Assembly (NCBI RefSeq): GCF_014649995.1
Contig: NZ_BMUC01000006.1
Span: 227,601-291,600 of the forward strand
Reading direction: 5' to 3'
DNA from: Streptomyces griseoflavus
Lineage (GTDB): Bacteria > Actinomycetota > Actinomycetes > Streptomycetales > Streptomycetaceae
Length of the DNA: 64,000 nucleotides
Position 1 is the first letter of the stretch. Each line of letters starts with the position of its first letter. The notes beneath the pieces were generated by a model. It was not told the origin of the DNA, searched no databases, and was given only the letters and a program-made list of their open reading frames with translations. A program made the translations under genes and the position numbers. This document shows positions 55,820 through 64,000 of this stretch, piece after piece.

Positions 55820-56952
55820 CCGGCGACCTTCTCGTCCTCGGCCTCGGCCTCGGCGCGGCCGGCCGTGTGGGCGGCCCGGATCGCCTCGCCGATGGTCTGC
55901 TGGGAGACGACTCCGGTCACCCGTCCGTCGCCGTCGACGGCGACGGCCCAGCCGGTGGGCGAGAGCACCGCGCAGTCGAGAGCGGTCCGCAGGGAGTCGG
56001 TGCCCGGCACGAACGGCCGTCCGTACGGCAGCAGTCGGTCGGTCCGGACGCCGCCGCCGGTCAGCTCCTCGCGCGCGGCCCAGCCGAGCGGGCGGTTGTC
56101 GGCATCGGTCACGAGGAGGTGGGCCGCCCCGGTGGCGGCGACGCGTTCGGCGCTCGCGTCGACGGGGATCACGGCGTCGGTGGCCGGCCGGAGTGCGGAG
56201 GAGGGGAAGAAGGACAGCCGGCGGATGCCGCGGTCGGCGCCGAGGAAGTCCTCCACGAAGCCGTCCGCGGGGCGGGACAGCAGTTCGGCGGGCGGCGCGT
56301 ACTGGGCGAGCCGGCCGCCCTCGCGCAGCACGGCGACCATGGTGCCGAGCTTGATCGCCTCGTCGATGTCGTGGGTGACGAAGACGATGGTCTTGCCCAG
56401 CTCGTCCTGGATGCGCAGGAGTTCGTCCTGGAGCCCCTTGCGCACGACGGGGTCGACGGCGGAGAACGGCTCGTCCATCAGCAGCACCGGCGGATCCGCG
56501 GCCAGCGCCCGCGCCACGCCGACGCGCTGCTGCTGGCCGCCGGAGAGCTGGTACGGGTACCTCCTGGCCAGCGAGGGGTCCAGTCCCACCCGTTCCATCA
56601 GCTCCGCCGCCCGTTCCCGGGCGCGCTGCTTGCCCCAGCCGAGCAGCCGGGGCACGGTCGCGATGTTGTCGGCGATCGTGCGGTGCTGGAAGAGTCCGGC
56701 GTTCTGGATGACGTACCCCATGGAGCGGCGCAGGGTGGTCACCGGCTGCCGCCGGCTGTCCTCGCCGTCGATCAGGATCGTGCCCTCGGTGGGTTCGACC
56801 ATCCGGTTGATCATCCGGAGCGTGGTCGTCTTGCCGCATCCCGAGGGCCCGACGAGGACGGTGATCGAGCGGTCGGGGATGTCCAACGACAGCCGGTCGA
56901 CCGCCACGGTGCCGTCCGGGTACCGCTTCGTGACTGAATCGATCCGTATCAA
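55816..56952 (-). CDS. Osmoprotectant ABC transporter ATPase with CBS domains (OpuCA/ProV type)
   Basis: This ATPase of about 378 residues has Walker A LVGPSGCGKTTT near residue 33, Q-loop VIQNAGLFQH, signature LSGGQQQRVGVARAL, Walker B LLMDEPFSAVDP, and the switch His in FVTHDIDEA. Two C-terminal CBS domains (about residues 245-365) probably sense ionic strength or a nucleotide, as in OpuA and OpuC. The likely start is a TTG at 56952 (encoding the residue before IRIDSVTKRYPDG), with AAGGG upstream. The frame is open to 57072, but that extension is not family-like. It heads the operon. Confidence 0.9.
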   Translation of the reverse strand: MIRIDSVTKRYPDGTVAVDRLSLDIPDRSITVLVGPSGCGKTTTLRMINRMVEPTEGTILIDGEDSRRQPVTTLRRSMGYVIQNAGLFQHRTIADNIATVPRLLGWGKQRARERAAELMERVGLDPSLARRYPYQLSGGQQQRVGVARALAADPPVLLMDEPFSAVDPVVRKGLQDELLRIQDELGKTIVFVTHDIDEAIKLGTMVAVLREGGRLAQYAPPAELLSRPADGFVEDFLGADRGIRRLSFFPSSALRPATDAVIPVDASAERVAATGAAHLLVTDADNRPLGWAAREELTGGGVRTDRLLPYGRPFVPGTDSLRTALDCAVLSPTGWAVAVDGDGRVTGVVSQQTIGEAIRAAHTAGRAEAEAEDEKVAG

Positions 56953-57075
56953 GACGCCGTTGCCCTTCGGGTGGCGGAAGTTTCTGACCGGGTTCGCGCA
57001 CTCTGTCGCCGGTGAGTGTAAACGGCACCACCGACAGAACCCCGGAACCCCGCCCCCGGGCCGGACGGCCACGGG

Positions 57076-57525
57076 CTACGCCGCCACCTGCCCCGATCCG
57101 CCCGCGGGAAACCCCCCGGTCCGCAGTACCCGCCGGTCGGCGGTCACGGCGAACACCTCGCAGCCGGCGTTGAGGCAGAACCGGCGTGCGCCGGCGGCCC
57201 GGAGCAGTTGCGCGCCCTTCTGCACGGACCAGCCCTTCACCACGGCGCACGGGTCGAGGCGCCGGCCCGGCAGCCGGACGTCGAAGGCGCCGCCGGTGGC
57301 GATCCGGTAGCGGTCGCAGAGGTCGAGGACCTCGGTCAGGTGGGGACCGAGGTGGCCGGGGTCCAGTTCGCCGCGGTCGAGCCGGCACCCCTCGCTGTCC
57401 TCGCGGAACGGGCTGAAGCGGGCGTCCGCTTCCCGCAGCCAGGCGAAGAGTCCGTCCGCCGCGGCGGCGGGGAAGTCCTCGTCGTCGACGCGCAGGGACA
57501 CCTCGATCGGGACGCGGACCCGCAC
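57076..57525 (-). CDS. Truncated FAD:protein FMN transferase (ApbE-like)
   Basis: This 149-residue protein matches the first half of ApbE enzymes, which attach FMN to threonine of electron-transfer proteins. ADARFSPFREDSEGCRLDRG, TEVLDLCDRYRIATGGAFDV and LDPCAVVKGWSVQKGAQLLR correspond to the FAD-binding half. Family members are usually 260-350 residues. Here the C-terminal part, with the FAD-contacting TSG/HIIDP segment and metal-binding residues, is missing, and the frame ends in unrelated RVLRTGGFPAGGSG. It has a proper GTG start and strong AGGAGG Shine-Dalgarno, so it may be translated but is likely inactive. Confidence 0.72.
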   Translation of the reverse strand: MRVRVPIEVSLRVDDEDFPAAAADGLFAWLREADARFSPFREDSEGCRLDRGELDPGHLGPHLTEVLDLCDRYRIATGGAFDVRLPGRRLDPCAVVKGWSVQKGAQLLRAAGARRFCLNAGCEVFAVTADRRVLRTGGFPAGGSGQVAA

Positions 57526-57566
57526 CGCCCTCCTGCCGCGGGGGGCGGGTGCCGCAGTATGGGCGG

Positions 57567-58256
57567 GTGGAAAAAGTACGCCTCCTCGTCGTGGACGACG
57601 ACCCGCCGATAGCCGACCTGGTGGCGACGGTCGCCCGGTACGAGGGCTGGGAGGCGGTCACCGCCAACTCCGGTGAGGAGGCGCTGCGCCGTGCCGCCGG
57701 GTTCCGCCCGGACATCGTGGTGCTGGACCTGATGCTGCCGGACGTCGACGGCTTCGGCGTCCTGGACGGGCTGCGGCGCTCCGGGGCGATGGTGCCGGTG
57801 GTGTTCCTGACCGCCCGGGACGGGGTCGCGGACCGGGTGGCGGGGCTGACCAGGGGCGGGGACGACTACCTGGTCAAGCCGTTCGCCGTGGAGGAGCTGA
57901 TGGCGCGGCTGCGCACGGTGCTGCGGCGCAGCGCGGGGCCGGGGCACCCGCGGTCGGTGCTGCGGGTGGCGGACCTGACGATGGACGAGGACACCCGTGA
58001 GGTGCGGCGCGGGGAGCGGCTGCTGTCGCTGACACCGACCGAGTACGAGGTGCTGCGCTACCTGATGCGCCGCTCGCCGACGGTGCTGACCAAGGCGCAG
58101 ATCCTGGACCACGTGTGGGAGTACGGCTTCGGTGGCCGCTCCAACGTGGTGGAGCTGGTCGTCAGCCGGCTGCGGCGCAAGCTGGACGACACCGGTGAGC
58201 CGCTGATCCGGACGGTGCGGGGCTTCGGGTACGTGATCCGGCAGGCCGCCGAGTGA
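57567..58256 (+). CDS. OmpR-family response regulator
   Basis: This 229-residue regulator has a receiver domain (RLLVVDDDPPIADLV, phospho-Asp in VVLDLMLPDVDGF, Lys in YLVKPFAVEEL) and a winged-helix domain (LTPTEYEVLRYLMRRSPTVL, GRSNVVELVVSRLRRKL). The GTG at 57567 opens directly before the receiver. Its stop overlaps the cognate kinase gene (GTGA). The target genes are unknown. It lies 41 bp from the divergent truncated ApbE gene. Confidence 0.95.
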   Translation: MEKVRLLVVDDDPPIADLVATVARYEGWEAVTANSGEEALRRAAGFRPDIVVLDLMLPDVDGFGVLDGLRRSGAMVPVVFLTARDGVADRVAGLTRGGDDYLVKPFAVEELMARLRTVLRRSAGPGHPRSVLRVADLTMDEDTREVRRGERLLSLTPTEYEVLRYLMRRSPTVLTKAQILDHVWEYGFGGRSNVVELVVSRLRRKLDDTGEPLIRTVRGFGYVIRQAAE

Positions 58257-59698
58257 CCGCGTTCCCGCGGCGCCTGCGGGACACCTGCCGGGGGATGCGG
58301 CTGGGCACCCGGCTGACGCTGGGTCTCGCGGTGCTGTCGCTCGCGGTGTGCGCGGTCGTCGGCACGGCCCTGACCACGTACATGCGCGACTATCTGGAGC
58401 GGCAGCTCGGCGACCAGCTGAAGCTGATCCAGACCGTGCAGGCGAAGGACGCGGCAGCGCACGGCACGGTCAGGCGGAAGCCGTACTACGGCTGGTACAC
58501 GGCGGTGTACGACGTCTCCGGCGACGCGGTCACCCTGCGCAGGCCGTCCGACGTGCCGGACGACACCCGGGCGATGGCGGACCTCGCGCGGGCGATGGCG
58601 CGCTCCGACACCGAACTGACGCGCACCGCGCGGATCGACGGGGAGGGCACCTACCGGCTGCGCGGCTGCGAGGTCGAACCGGGAGTGGTGCTGGTGAGCG
58701 CGGCGCCCGTGAAGGACGTCGAGGAGACGGTCGAGCGGCTGATCACGGTGCAGGTCGTGGTGTTCGCGCTGGCGCTGACGGCGCTGGTGGTGTCCGGGCG
58801 GCGGATGCTGCGGCGCGGTCTGGAGCCGCTGAGCGACATGGCGCACACCGCGCACGGCATCGCCTCGCACGACCTGAGCGAGTCGGCGTCCCGGCTGCCG
58901 CTGCGCGCGGACGGGCGGGACGGCGGGCGGGAGGTGGCGGAGCTGCGGAGCGCCTTCAACACGATGCTGGAGCACATCGACGACTCCCTGGCGGTGCGCG
59001 CGGAGGCGGAGGCGCGGCTGCGCCGGTTCGTCGCGGACGCCTCGCACGAACTGCGCACCCCGCTGATGTCGGTGCGCGGTTACGCGGACCTGTTCCAGTA
59101 CGCCGCCGCGAACGAGCCCGCCGAACGCGAACGCCATCTGGCGCGGTTGCGGGCGGAGGCCGCCCGGATGGGGGTGCTGCTCGACGACCTGCTGCTGCTG
59201 GCCCGGCTGGACGAGGGGGAGGTGGAGGCGCCGCTGCGGCAGGCGGAGACGGATCTGGTGGAACTGGTGCGGCAGGCGGCCGACGCGTTCCGTGCGGGGC
59301 ACCCGGGCCATCCGCTGACGGTGACCGCCCCGGCGGGCGCGCCGGCGCCGCGGCTGGATCCGCAGCGCATCCGGCAGGTACTGGACAACCTGCTGACCAA
59401 CGCCGCCGTGCACACCCCGGCCGGCACTCCCGTGTCGGTGGGGGTCGGCGTGACCGGTGACTCCGCTCTGGTGCGGGTGACCGACGCGGGCCCCGGCGTC
59501 CCGGCGGAGGACCGGGAGCGGGTCTTCGACCGTTTCTACCGCGTCGACAAGGCCCGCAGCCGCGACCGGGGCGGCAGCGGCCTGGGCCTCGCGGTCGCCC
59601 GGTCGCTGGTGCGGGCGCACGGCGGCGACATCGAGCTGAGCGGCGAGCCGGGCGCGACGGTCTTCACCGTGCGGCTGCCGCTGGGCGACGGCACCTGA
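58253..59698 (+). CDS. Membrane sensor histidine kinase
   Basis: This 481-residue kinase has helix 1 (LTLGLAVLSLAVCAVVGTAL), an extracytoplasmic loop of about 110 residues, helix 2 (VVVFALALTALVVSG), HAMP, and a HisKA box, DASHELRTPLMSVRGYADLF. The HATPase has VLDNLLTNAAVH, VTDAGPGVP and GSGLGLAVARSLV. It forms a pair with the overlapping regulator. The loop is too variable to predict a signal. Confidence 0.95.
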   Translation: MTAFPRRLRDTCRGMRLGTRLTLGLAVLSLAVCAVVGTALTTYMRDYLERQLGDQLKLIQTVQAKDAAAHGTVRRKPYYGWYTAVYDVSGDAVTLRRPSDVPDDTRAMADLARAMARSDTELTRTARIDGEGTYRLRGCEVEPGVVLVSAAPVKDVEETVERLITVQVVVFALALTALVVSGRRMLRRGLEPLSDMAHTAHGIASHDLSESASRLPLRADGRDGGREVAELRSAFNTMLEHIDDSLAVRAEAEARLRRFVADASHELRTPLMSVRGYADLFQYAAANEPAERERHLARLRAEAARMGVLLDDLLLLARLDEGEVEAPLRQAETDLVELVRQAADAFRAGHPGHPLTVTAPAGAPAPRLDPQRIRQVLDNLLTNAAVHTPAGTPVSVGVGVTGDSALVRVTDAGPGVPAEDRERVFDRFYRVDKARSRDRGGSGLGLAVARSLVRAHGGDIELSGEPGATVFTVRLPLGDGT

Positions 59699-59776
59699 CG
59701 GGCGGCCGGGCCCCGGGCGAAGGCGCCGCTCCCCTGCGGACCACCCGCCCACCGCGCCCCGCGCGGAGGGTCCCGG

Positions 59777-60895
59777 TCAGCCGTCCGTCGCCGGGAGGGT
59801 CACCTCGAACCGGCAGCCGCCGGTGACGTTGCGGACCGTGGTGCTGCCGCGGTGGGCCTCGACGATGCCGCGGACGATGGCGAGGCCGAGGCCCGCGCCG
59901 GCCGGCGGGGTGCGCGCGTGGCTGCCGCGCCAGCCGGTGTCGAAGACGCGGGGCAGGTCCTCCTCGGGGATGCCGCCGCAGCCGTCCGTGACGGACAGCA
60001 CCACGCCCTCGGACGAGCGCCGCGCGGCGACGGCGACGGTGCCGTCGGCCGGGGTGCGGCGGATGGCGTTGACCAGCAGGTTGCCCAGGACGCGGCTCAT
60101 CTCCCGCCCGTCCACCTCCACCGGCAGCGGCTCCACCCGGTCGCCGTCGAGCCGCACGCCGTGCTCCCGGGCGAGCGGGTCCGCGCCGGCGAGGGCGTCG
60201 CCGACGAGGTCGTACAGGGAGACGCGGGAGGGTGAGAGGGTGAGCGCGCCGGCGTGGATGCGGGAGAGTTCGAAGAGGTCGCCGACCATGTCGTTCATGC
60301 GCTCCACCTCGGTGCGGATCTGCCTCAGGTAACGGTCGGGCTCGGCGGCGACCCCGTCCTCCAGCGCCTCCGCCATCGCGCGCAGTCCGGCGAGCGGGGT
60401 CCGCAGATCGTGGGAGATCCAGGCGACGAGCTCCCGCCGGGAGGACTCCAGCGCCCGCTCCCGGCGCCGCGACGCGGCGAGCCTGACGCTGGTGGCCTCC
60501 AGTTCGCGGCTGAGCGCGGCGAGTTCGGCGGTGGCCGGGCGCTCGGGTGCGGCGAAGTCGCCGCCGTCGCCGAACGAGCGGGCGGCGAGCGTCAGTTCCC
60601 GGCTGCGGGCGACGACCCAGCGGCCCAGCAGCAGCGCGGTGACCGCGGAGACGACGGCCGCCATGGCGACGACCGTGGTCACCACGCGCAGGTCGTGCGC
60701 CGAGAGGAACATCGCGCGGGCCACGGCCAGCGTGCCGGCGAGCATCGCCGTCACCGCGACCCCCGCGACCACCGCGAGATGCGCGGTGAGCGACCTCCGC
60801 CGGATCAGCAGCAGCACGCACGCGCCGAGCAGGCCGGCCGCGGCGGCGCCGAGGAAGGCGAACAGCGCGATGAGGAGCGTGTCGCGCACGGTCAC
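59777..60895 (-). CDS. Sensor histidine kinase
   Basis: This 372-residue kinase has two N-terminal helical pairs (LLIALFAFLGAAAAGLLGAC and a hydrophobic stretch near AMAAVVSAVTALLLGRWVVA) with almost no outer loop, suggesting a membrane-embedded or intracellular signal. HisKA is WISHDLRTPLAGLRAMAEAL and the HATPase has VLGNLLVNAIRR, VTDGCGGIP and GAGLGLAIVRGIV. The GTG at 60895 overlaps the regulator's stop. It converges on the other kinase gene. Confidence 0.93.
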   Translation of the reverse strand: MTVRDTLLIALFAFLGAAAAGLLGACVLLLIRRRSLTAHLAVVAGVAVTAMLAGTLAVARAMFLSAHDLRVVTTVVAMAAVVSAVTALLLGRWVVARSRELTLAARSFGDGGDFAAPERPATAELAALSRELEATSVRLAASRRRERALESSRRELVAWISHDLRTPLAGLRAMAEALEDGVAAEPDRYLRQIRTEVERMNDMVGDLFELSRIHAGALTLSPSRVSLYDLVGDALAGADPLAREHGVRLDGDRVEPLPVEVDGREMSRVLGNLLVNAIRRTPADGTVAVAARRSSEGVVLSVTDGCGGIPEEDLPRVFDTGWRGSHARTPPAGAGLGLAIVRGIVEAHRGSTTVRNVTGGCRFEVTLPATDG

Positions 60896-61617
60896 GCCTC
60901 CCCGGGACCGGCGGCGGTCTCGAAGCGGTAGCCGACGCCCCACACGGTCCTGATCAGCCGGGGCCGTGCCGGATCGTCCTCGACCTTGCCGCGCAGCCGC
61001 CGTACGTGGACGGTCACGGTGGACAGGTCACCGAAGTCCCAGCCCCACACCTCCCGCATCAGTTCCTCCCGCCCGAACGCCCGTCCGGGGTGCCGCAGGA
61101 AGAAGGCGAGGAGGTCGAACTCGCGTATCGTCAGCGCCAGTTCAGCGCCATGCTTGGCGGCCCGGCGGGACGCGGGGTCGACGGTGAGGCCGGCGGCCCG
61201 CAGCAGGCCGGAGGCGACCGGGGCACGGCGGGTACGGCGCAGTACGGACTCCACGCGCAGGACGAGTTCGCGCGGGCTGAAGGGCTTGGTGACGTAGTCG
61301 TCGGCACCCACCTCCAGGCCGAGGACGCGGTCGTCCTCGTCGCCGCGGGCGGTGAGCATGATGACCGGCACGGGCCCGTGGTCACGCATCCGGCGGCACA
61401 CCTCCAGGCCGTCCATGCCGGGCAGCATGAGGTCGAGGACGACGAGGTCGGGCCAGTGGGCCGCCGCGCGGTCGAGCGCGCCGGGGCCGTCACCGGCCCG
61501 GTCGACGACGTATCCGGCACGGTCGAGATAGCCCGTGACGATCTCGGCGACGGTGGGATCGTCGTCCACGACGAGGACCCGGGCTCCGGCCCCGCCGTGC
61601 TGTGGTGGCTGCTCCAT
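60892..61617 (-). CDS. OmpR-family response regulator
   Basis: This 241-residue regulator has a receiver (RVLVVDDDPTVAEIV, phospho-Asp in VVLDLMLPGMDGL, Lys in YVTKPFSPREL) and a winged helix (LTIREFDLLAFFLRHPGRAF, DLSTVTVHVRRLRGKV). The ATG at 61617 (MEQPPQHGG) follows GAGG; the frame is open further but without family sequence. It is coupled to the downstream kinase gene. Confidence 0.95.
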   Translation of the reverse strand: MEQPPQHGGAGARVLVVDDDPTVAEIVTGYLDRAGYVVDRAGDGPGALDRAAAHWPDLVVLDLMLPGMDGLEVCRRMRDHGPVPVIMLTARGDEDDRVLGLEVGADDYVTKPFSPRELVLRVESVLRRTRRAPVASGLLRAAGLTVDPASRRAAKHGAELALTIREFDLLAFFLRHPGRAFGREELMREVWGWDFGDLSTVTVHVRRLRGKVEDDPARPRLIRTVWGVGYRFETAAGPGEA

Positions 61618-61721
61618 GCGGCCAGCCTCGCACCACGCGCGCGCGACCGGCACCGAGGGGCCGTCGGCGTCCGCATTCCGTAAGGAGCCGGGGCCGTCGT
61701 CGCCGCACGGGCGGTGCCCGT

Positions 61722-61767
61722 CCTGCTCCCCGGCCGCCCGGTGCCGACGGCGGTGGCGGGGAGCAGG
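61722..61767 (-). terminator. Terminator of the murC-msrB operon
   Basis: CCTGCTCCCC (61722-61731) and GGGGAGCAGG (61758-61767) form a perfect 10-bp stem with a 26-base GC-rich loop, 8 bp beyond the end of msrB on the minus strand. Confidence 0.65.
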
Positions 61768-61774
61768 GGGCGGA

Positions 61775-62182
61775 TCAGCCCTCGGTGGGCTGCAGCCTCA
61801 ACGAGATGCTGTTGATGCAGTAGCGCTGGTCCGTGGGCGTCGGGTAGCCCTCGCCCTCGAAGACGTGCCCGAGGTGCGAACCGCAGCGCGCGCAGCGCAC
61901 CTCGGTGCGCACCATGCCGTGCGAGCGGTCCTCGATCAGCTCCACCGCCTCGGTGTCCCGCGGGTCGTAGAAGGACGGCCAGCCGCAGTGCGACTCGAAC
62001 TTGGTGCCCGAGGTGAACAGCTCGGCGCCGCAGGCGCGGCAGGAGTAGACGCCCTCGGTCCTGGTGTCGGTGTACTCACCGGTGAAGGCCGGTTCCGTCC
62101 CCGCCTGGCGCAGCACCGCGTACTCGGACGGCGACAGTTCCGCGCGCCACTGCTCGTCCGGCTTCTCCACGTCGTACGGCAT
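61775..62182 (-). CDS. msrB: Peptide-methionine (R)-S-oxide reductase
   Basis: This 135-residue enzyme reduces methionine R-sulfoxide in proteins. The catalytic Cys is in QRYCINSISLRL, and zinc is held by CRACG and CARCG. SGTKFESHCGWPSFYDP is the conserved substrate region and holds a possible recycling Cys. The ATG at 62182 sits 15 bp after the murC stop, with GGAG between, so the two genes are co-transcribed; their functional link is not obvious. Confidence 0.96.
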   Translation of the reverse strand: MPYDVEKPDEQWRAELSPSEYAVLRQAGTEPAFTGEYTDTRTEGVYSCRACGAELFTSGTKFESHCGWPSFYDPRDTEAVELIEDRSHGMVRTEVRCARCGSHLGHVFEGEGYPTPTDQRYCINSISLRLQPTEG

Positions 62183-62196
62183 GAGCTTCCAGCTCC

Positions 62197-63585
62197 TCAC
62201 TTCTGCAGACGGTCCAGGATGCGCGGGCCGAGGTCGGTGACGTCGCCCGCTCCCATGGTGAGAACGAGGTCACCGGGCTTCGCCATTCCCGCGACCACCT
62301 CGGGGACGTCCGCCGTGTCGTGGACGGCCGTCACGTCGGCGCCGGCCGCCCGGGCCGCCTCGATGATCAGCTCGCTGGTGACGCCGGGGAGCGGGTCCTC
62401 GCGGGCCGGGTAGATGTCCAGCACCACGGAGGCGTCGGCCAGGGTCAGCGCCTGGCCCATCTCCTTGCCCAGCTCGCGGGTGCGGGAGAACAGGTGCGGC
62501 TGGAAGACGACGAGGATCCGGGCGTCACCGGCCGCGGCGCGCATGGCCTCCAGGTCGGCGGTCATCTCGGTCGGGTGGTGCGCGTAGGAGTCGATGACCT
62601 GGACGCCGGCGGCCTCGCCCTTGAGCTGGAGGCGCCGCTTCACCCCGGTGTAGGCGGCGAGCGCGGGCGCCGTCTCGGCGGCCGGGATGCCGAGCGCGGC
62701 GCTCGCGGCGAGCGCGGCGACCGCGTTGTGCGCGTAGTGCCGGCCGGGGACCGACACGGTGAAGGTGAGGGGGGTGCCGTCGAACTCGACGGTCACCTCG
62801 CTCTTCAGCCCCTGCGGGACCACCGACAGCACCCGCACGTCGGCGTCGGCCGCCTCGCCGTACGTCACCGTCCGCACCGAGCCGTCCAGCCGGCGGGTCA
62901 GCTCACGGGCGCCCTCGTGGTCCGCGGAGATCACGAGTGTGCCGCCCGGCACGATCCGGCCGACGAACGTCTCGAAGGACTCGTGGATCTCCTCCATGGA
63001 CGCGTAGTTGGCGTGGTGGTCCAGCTCCACGTTGAGGATGATCGCGACCTCGGGGGCGTACTTGTGGAAGCTGCGGTCCGACTCGTCGGCCTCGGCGACG
63101 AAGATCTCGCCCGCGCCGTGCAGCGCGTTGGAGCCGGGGGCGTCCAGGTCGCCGCCGATCGCGTACGACGGCTCGCGGCCCAGCTCGGTGAGGGTGACGG
63201 CCAGCATGGAGGTGGTGGTGGTCTTGCCGTGGGTGCCGGCCACCGCGATCGGCCGCAGGCCGTTCATCAGGGCGGCGAGGGCGTCGGAGCGGTGCACCAC
63301 CGGGATGCCCAGCTCGGCCGCCCGGAGCAGCTCGGGGTTGTCCTCGCGGATGGCGGAGGAGACGACCACGCAGCTGGCGTCGTCGGCGAGGTGCGCGGCG
63401 GCGTGGCCGATGTGCACGGTGACGCCGAAGCCGCGCAGGGCGTCGGCGGTCGGGGAGTCCTTGGAGTCGCTGCCCGCCACCTGCGCGCCGCGCTGGGCGA
63501 GGATCTTGGCGATGCCCGACATCCCGGCGCCGCCGATGCCGATGAAGTGCGGTCGGTCCATGGCGGTAGGAAGGCCGGGTGCCAT
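62197..63585 (-). CDS. murC: UDP-N-acetylmuramate--L-alanine ligase
   Basis: This 462-residue Mur ligase adds L-alanine to UDP-MurNAc in peptidoglycan synthesis. The N-terminal nucleotide-sugar domain has FIGIGGAGMSGIAKIL, the ATP P-loop is VAGTHGKTTTTSML, the central domain has LDHHANYASMEEI, and the C-terminal domain has DSYAHHPTEM and FQPHLFSRTREL. It lies outside the main division-and-wall cluster. An ATG with GGGAG upstream starts it. Confidence 0.96.
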   Translation of the reverse strand: MAPGLPTAMDRPHFIGIGGAGMSGIAKILAQRGAQVAGSDSKDSPTADALRGFGVTVHIGHAAAHLADDASCVVVSSAIREDNPELLRAAELGIPVVHRSDALAALMNGLRPIAVAGTHGKTTTTSMLAVTLTELGREPSYAIGGDLDAPGSNALHGAGEIFVAEADESDRSFHKYAPEVAIILNVELDHHANYASMEEIHESFETFVGRIVPGGTLVISADHEGARELTRRLDGSVRTVTYGEAADADVRVLSVVPQGLKSEVTVEFDGTPLTFTVSVPGRHYAHNAVAALAASAALGIPAAETAPALAAYTGVKRRLQLKGEAAGVQVIDSYAHHPTEMTADLEAMRAAAGDARILVVFQPHLFSRTRELGKEMGQALTLADASVVLDIYPAREDPLPGVTSELIIEAARAAGADVTAVHDTADVPEVVAGMAKPGDLVLTMGAGDVTDLGPRILDRLQK

Positions 63586-63666
63586 GCGTGTTCTCCCAGT
63601 GGTGCGACGAGCGGGGACGGCGGTCTTCGCGCCCTCGCGGTGGAGCCGGGAGAGCGCCGCCCCAGC

Positions 63667-64000
63667 CTATGCCTTGCTGTGGGAGAAGAGTTTCAGCACC
63701 GGCACGCCGACCTTGTGCCGGGCCCGGGAGGCCCAGTCGCGGTGGAAGAACTCCTCCACGTAGTGCGGGTCGGTCAGCACGATCACCTCGTCCGCGCCGG
63801 TCTCCTCCACCATGGTCCGCAGCGCGTCCAGCGGGTGGCTGTCGATGAGCCGCCCGTCCGCCGTGTCGCCGGTGGCCCGCAGTGCCTGGAGGGAGACCTC
63901 CAGGGCGCGCTCCCCCATGCTCTGGGCCTCCTCGCCCTCGGGGGTCTCGTGCTCCCGGACGGCCTCGTCGAGCTCGCCGAGCGCGACGTCGTCGATGGCT
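63667..64000 (-). CDS. Conserved actinobacterial protein, C-terminal part (5' end outside window)
   Basis: The last 110 residues of a protein continue to the window edge. It ends with DALRTMVEETGADEVIVLTD then PHYVEEFFHRDWASRARHKV and PVLKLFSHSKA. Streptomyces homologues are small universal-stress-like proteins, often mislabelled indole-3-glycerol phosphate synthase. The phrase DEVIVLTDPHYVEEFFHRDW is typical of that family. Function is unknown. It is 81 bp upstream of murC on the same strand and may share its transcript. Confidence 0.75.
   Translation of the reverse strand, partial: AIDDVALGELDEAVREHETPEGEEAQSMGERALEVSLQALRATGDTADGRLIDSHPLDALRTMVEETGADEVIVLTDPHYVEEFFHRDWASRARHKVGVPVLKLFSHSKA

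Overview
The window is high-GC actinobacterial DNA, almost certainly from a Streptomyces chromosome. Third codon positions are strongly G/C, GTG starts are frequent, and I noticed no in-frame TTA codon. It carries Streptomyces hallmarks: germacradienol/geosmin synthase, a CprB/ScbR-type gamma-butyrolactone receptor homologue, a conservon, a subtilisin inhibitor and mycothiol-type redox proteins. From memory, the gene order resembles the S. coelicolor SCO6060-SCO6110 region. It looks like conserved core chromosome with a few decayed or acquired spots; I see no IS element, prophage, CRISPR array, tRNA or rRNA.

Layout: 1-5.9 kb holds a partial BrkB/YihY membrane protein, an AidB-like acyl-CoA dehydrogenase, a GAF-domain regulator, a secreted protein of unknown function and a GNAT acetyltransferase. 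5.9-15.4 kb is an assimilatory sulfur operon. It is headed by a 27-codon leader peptide and continues with sulfite reductase, a 59-residue zinc ribbon, CysH, CysC, CysD, CysN, a sulfonate ABC transporter (SsuA-B-C type) and a sirohydrochlorin chelatase that would feed siroheme to the reductase. 15.4-23.7 kb holds a DsbA-like nitroreductase, DUF1697, an MMPL exporter, a macrolide glycosyltransferase with an apparently leaderless promoter, a phosphotransferase, a DEDDh exonuclease and a SAV2148-family protein.

24-39.2 kb holds the glycogen-to-trehalose genes glgX and treY and, about 9 kb further on, treZ. Between treY and treZ sits a six-gene overlapping stressosome operon: RsbR, RsbS, RsbT, an ATPase-phosphatase fusion, a hybrid histidine kinase and a receiver-PP2C phosphatase. 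An M14 peptidase, a subtilisin inhibitor and an FHA protein follow. Partner-switching stress signalling and compatible-solute synthesis are therefore physically interleaved. 39.2-39.9 kb is a small gene graveyard.

39.9-47.7 kb holds a phosphotransferase-fold protein lacking its catalytic residues, an aminopeptidase P, a phosphoesterase, a PDZ protein, geosmin synthase, an ARMT1/DUF89 protein and the CprB homologue. 48.5-53.3 kb is a conservon (kinase, roadblock, DUF742, small GTPase) preceded by a sugar-binding lipoprotein that has no transporter beside it. 53.4-57 kb is a glycine-betaine/choline ABC transporter operon, followed by a truncated ApbE. 57.5-61.6 kb holds two convergent two-component systems. 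The window closes with msrB and murC and the end of a conserved protein gene.
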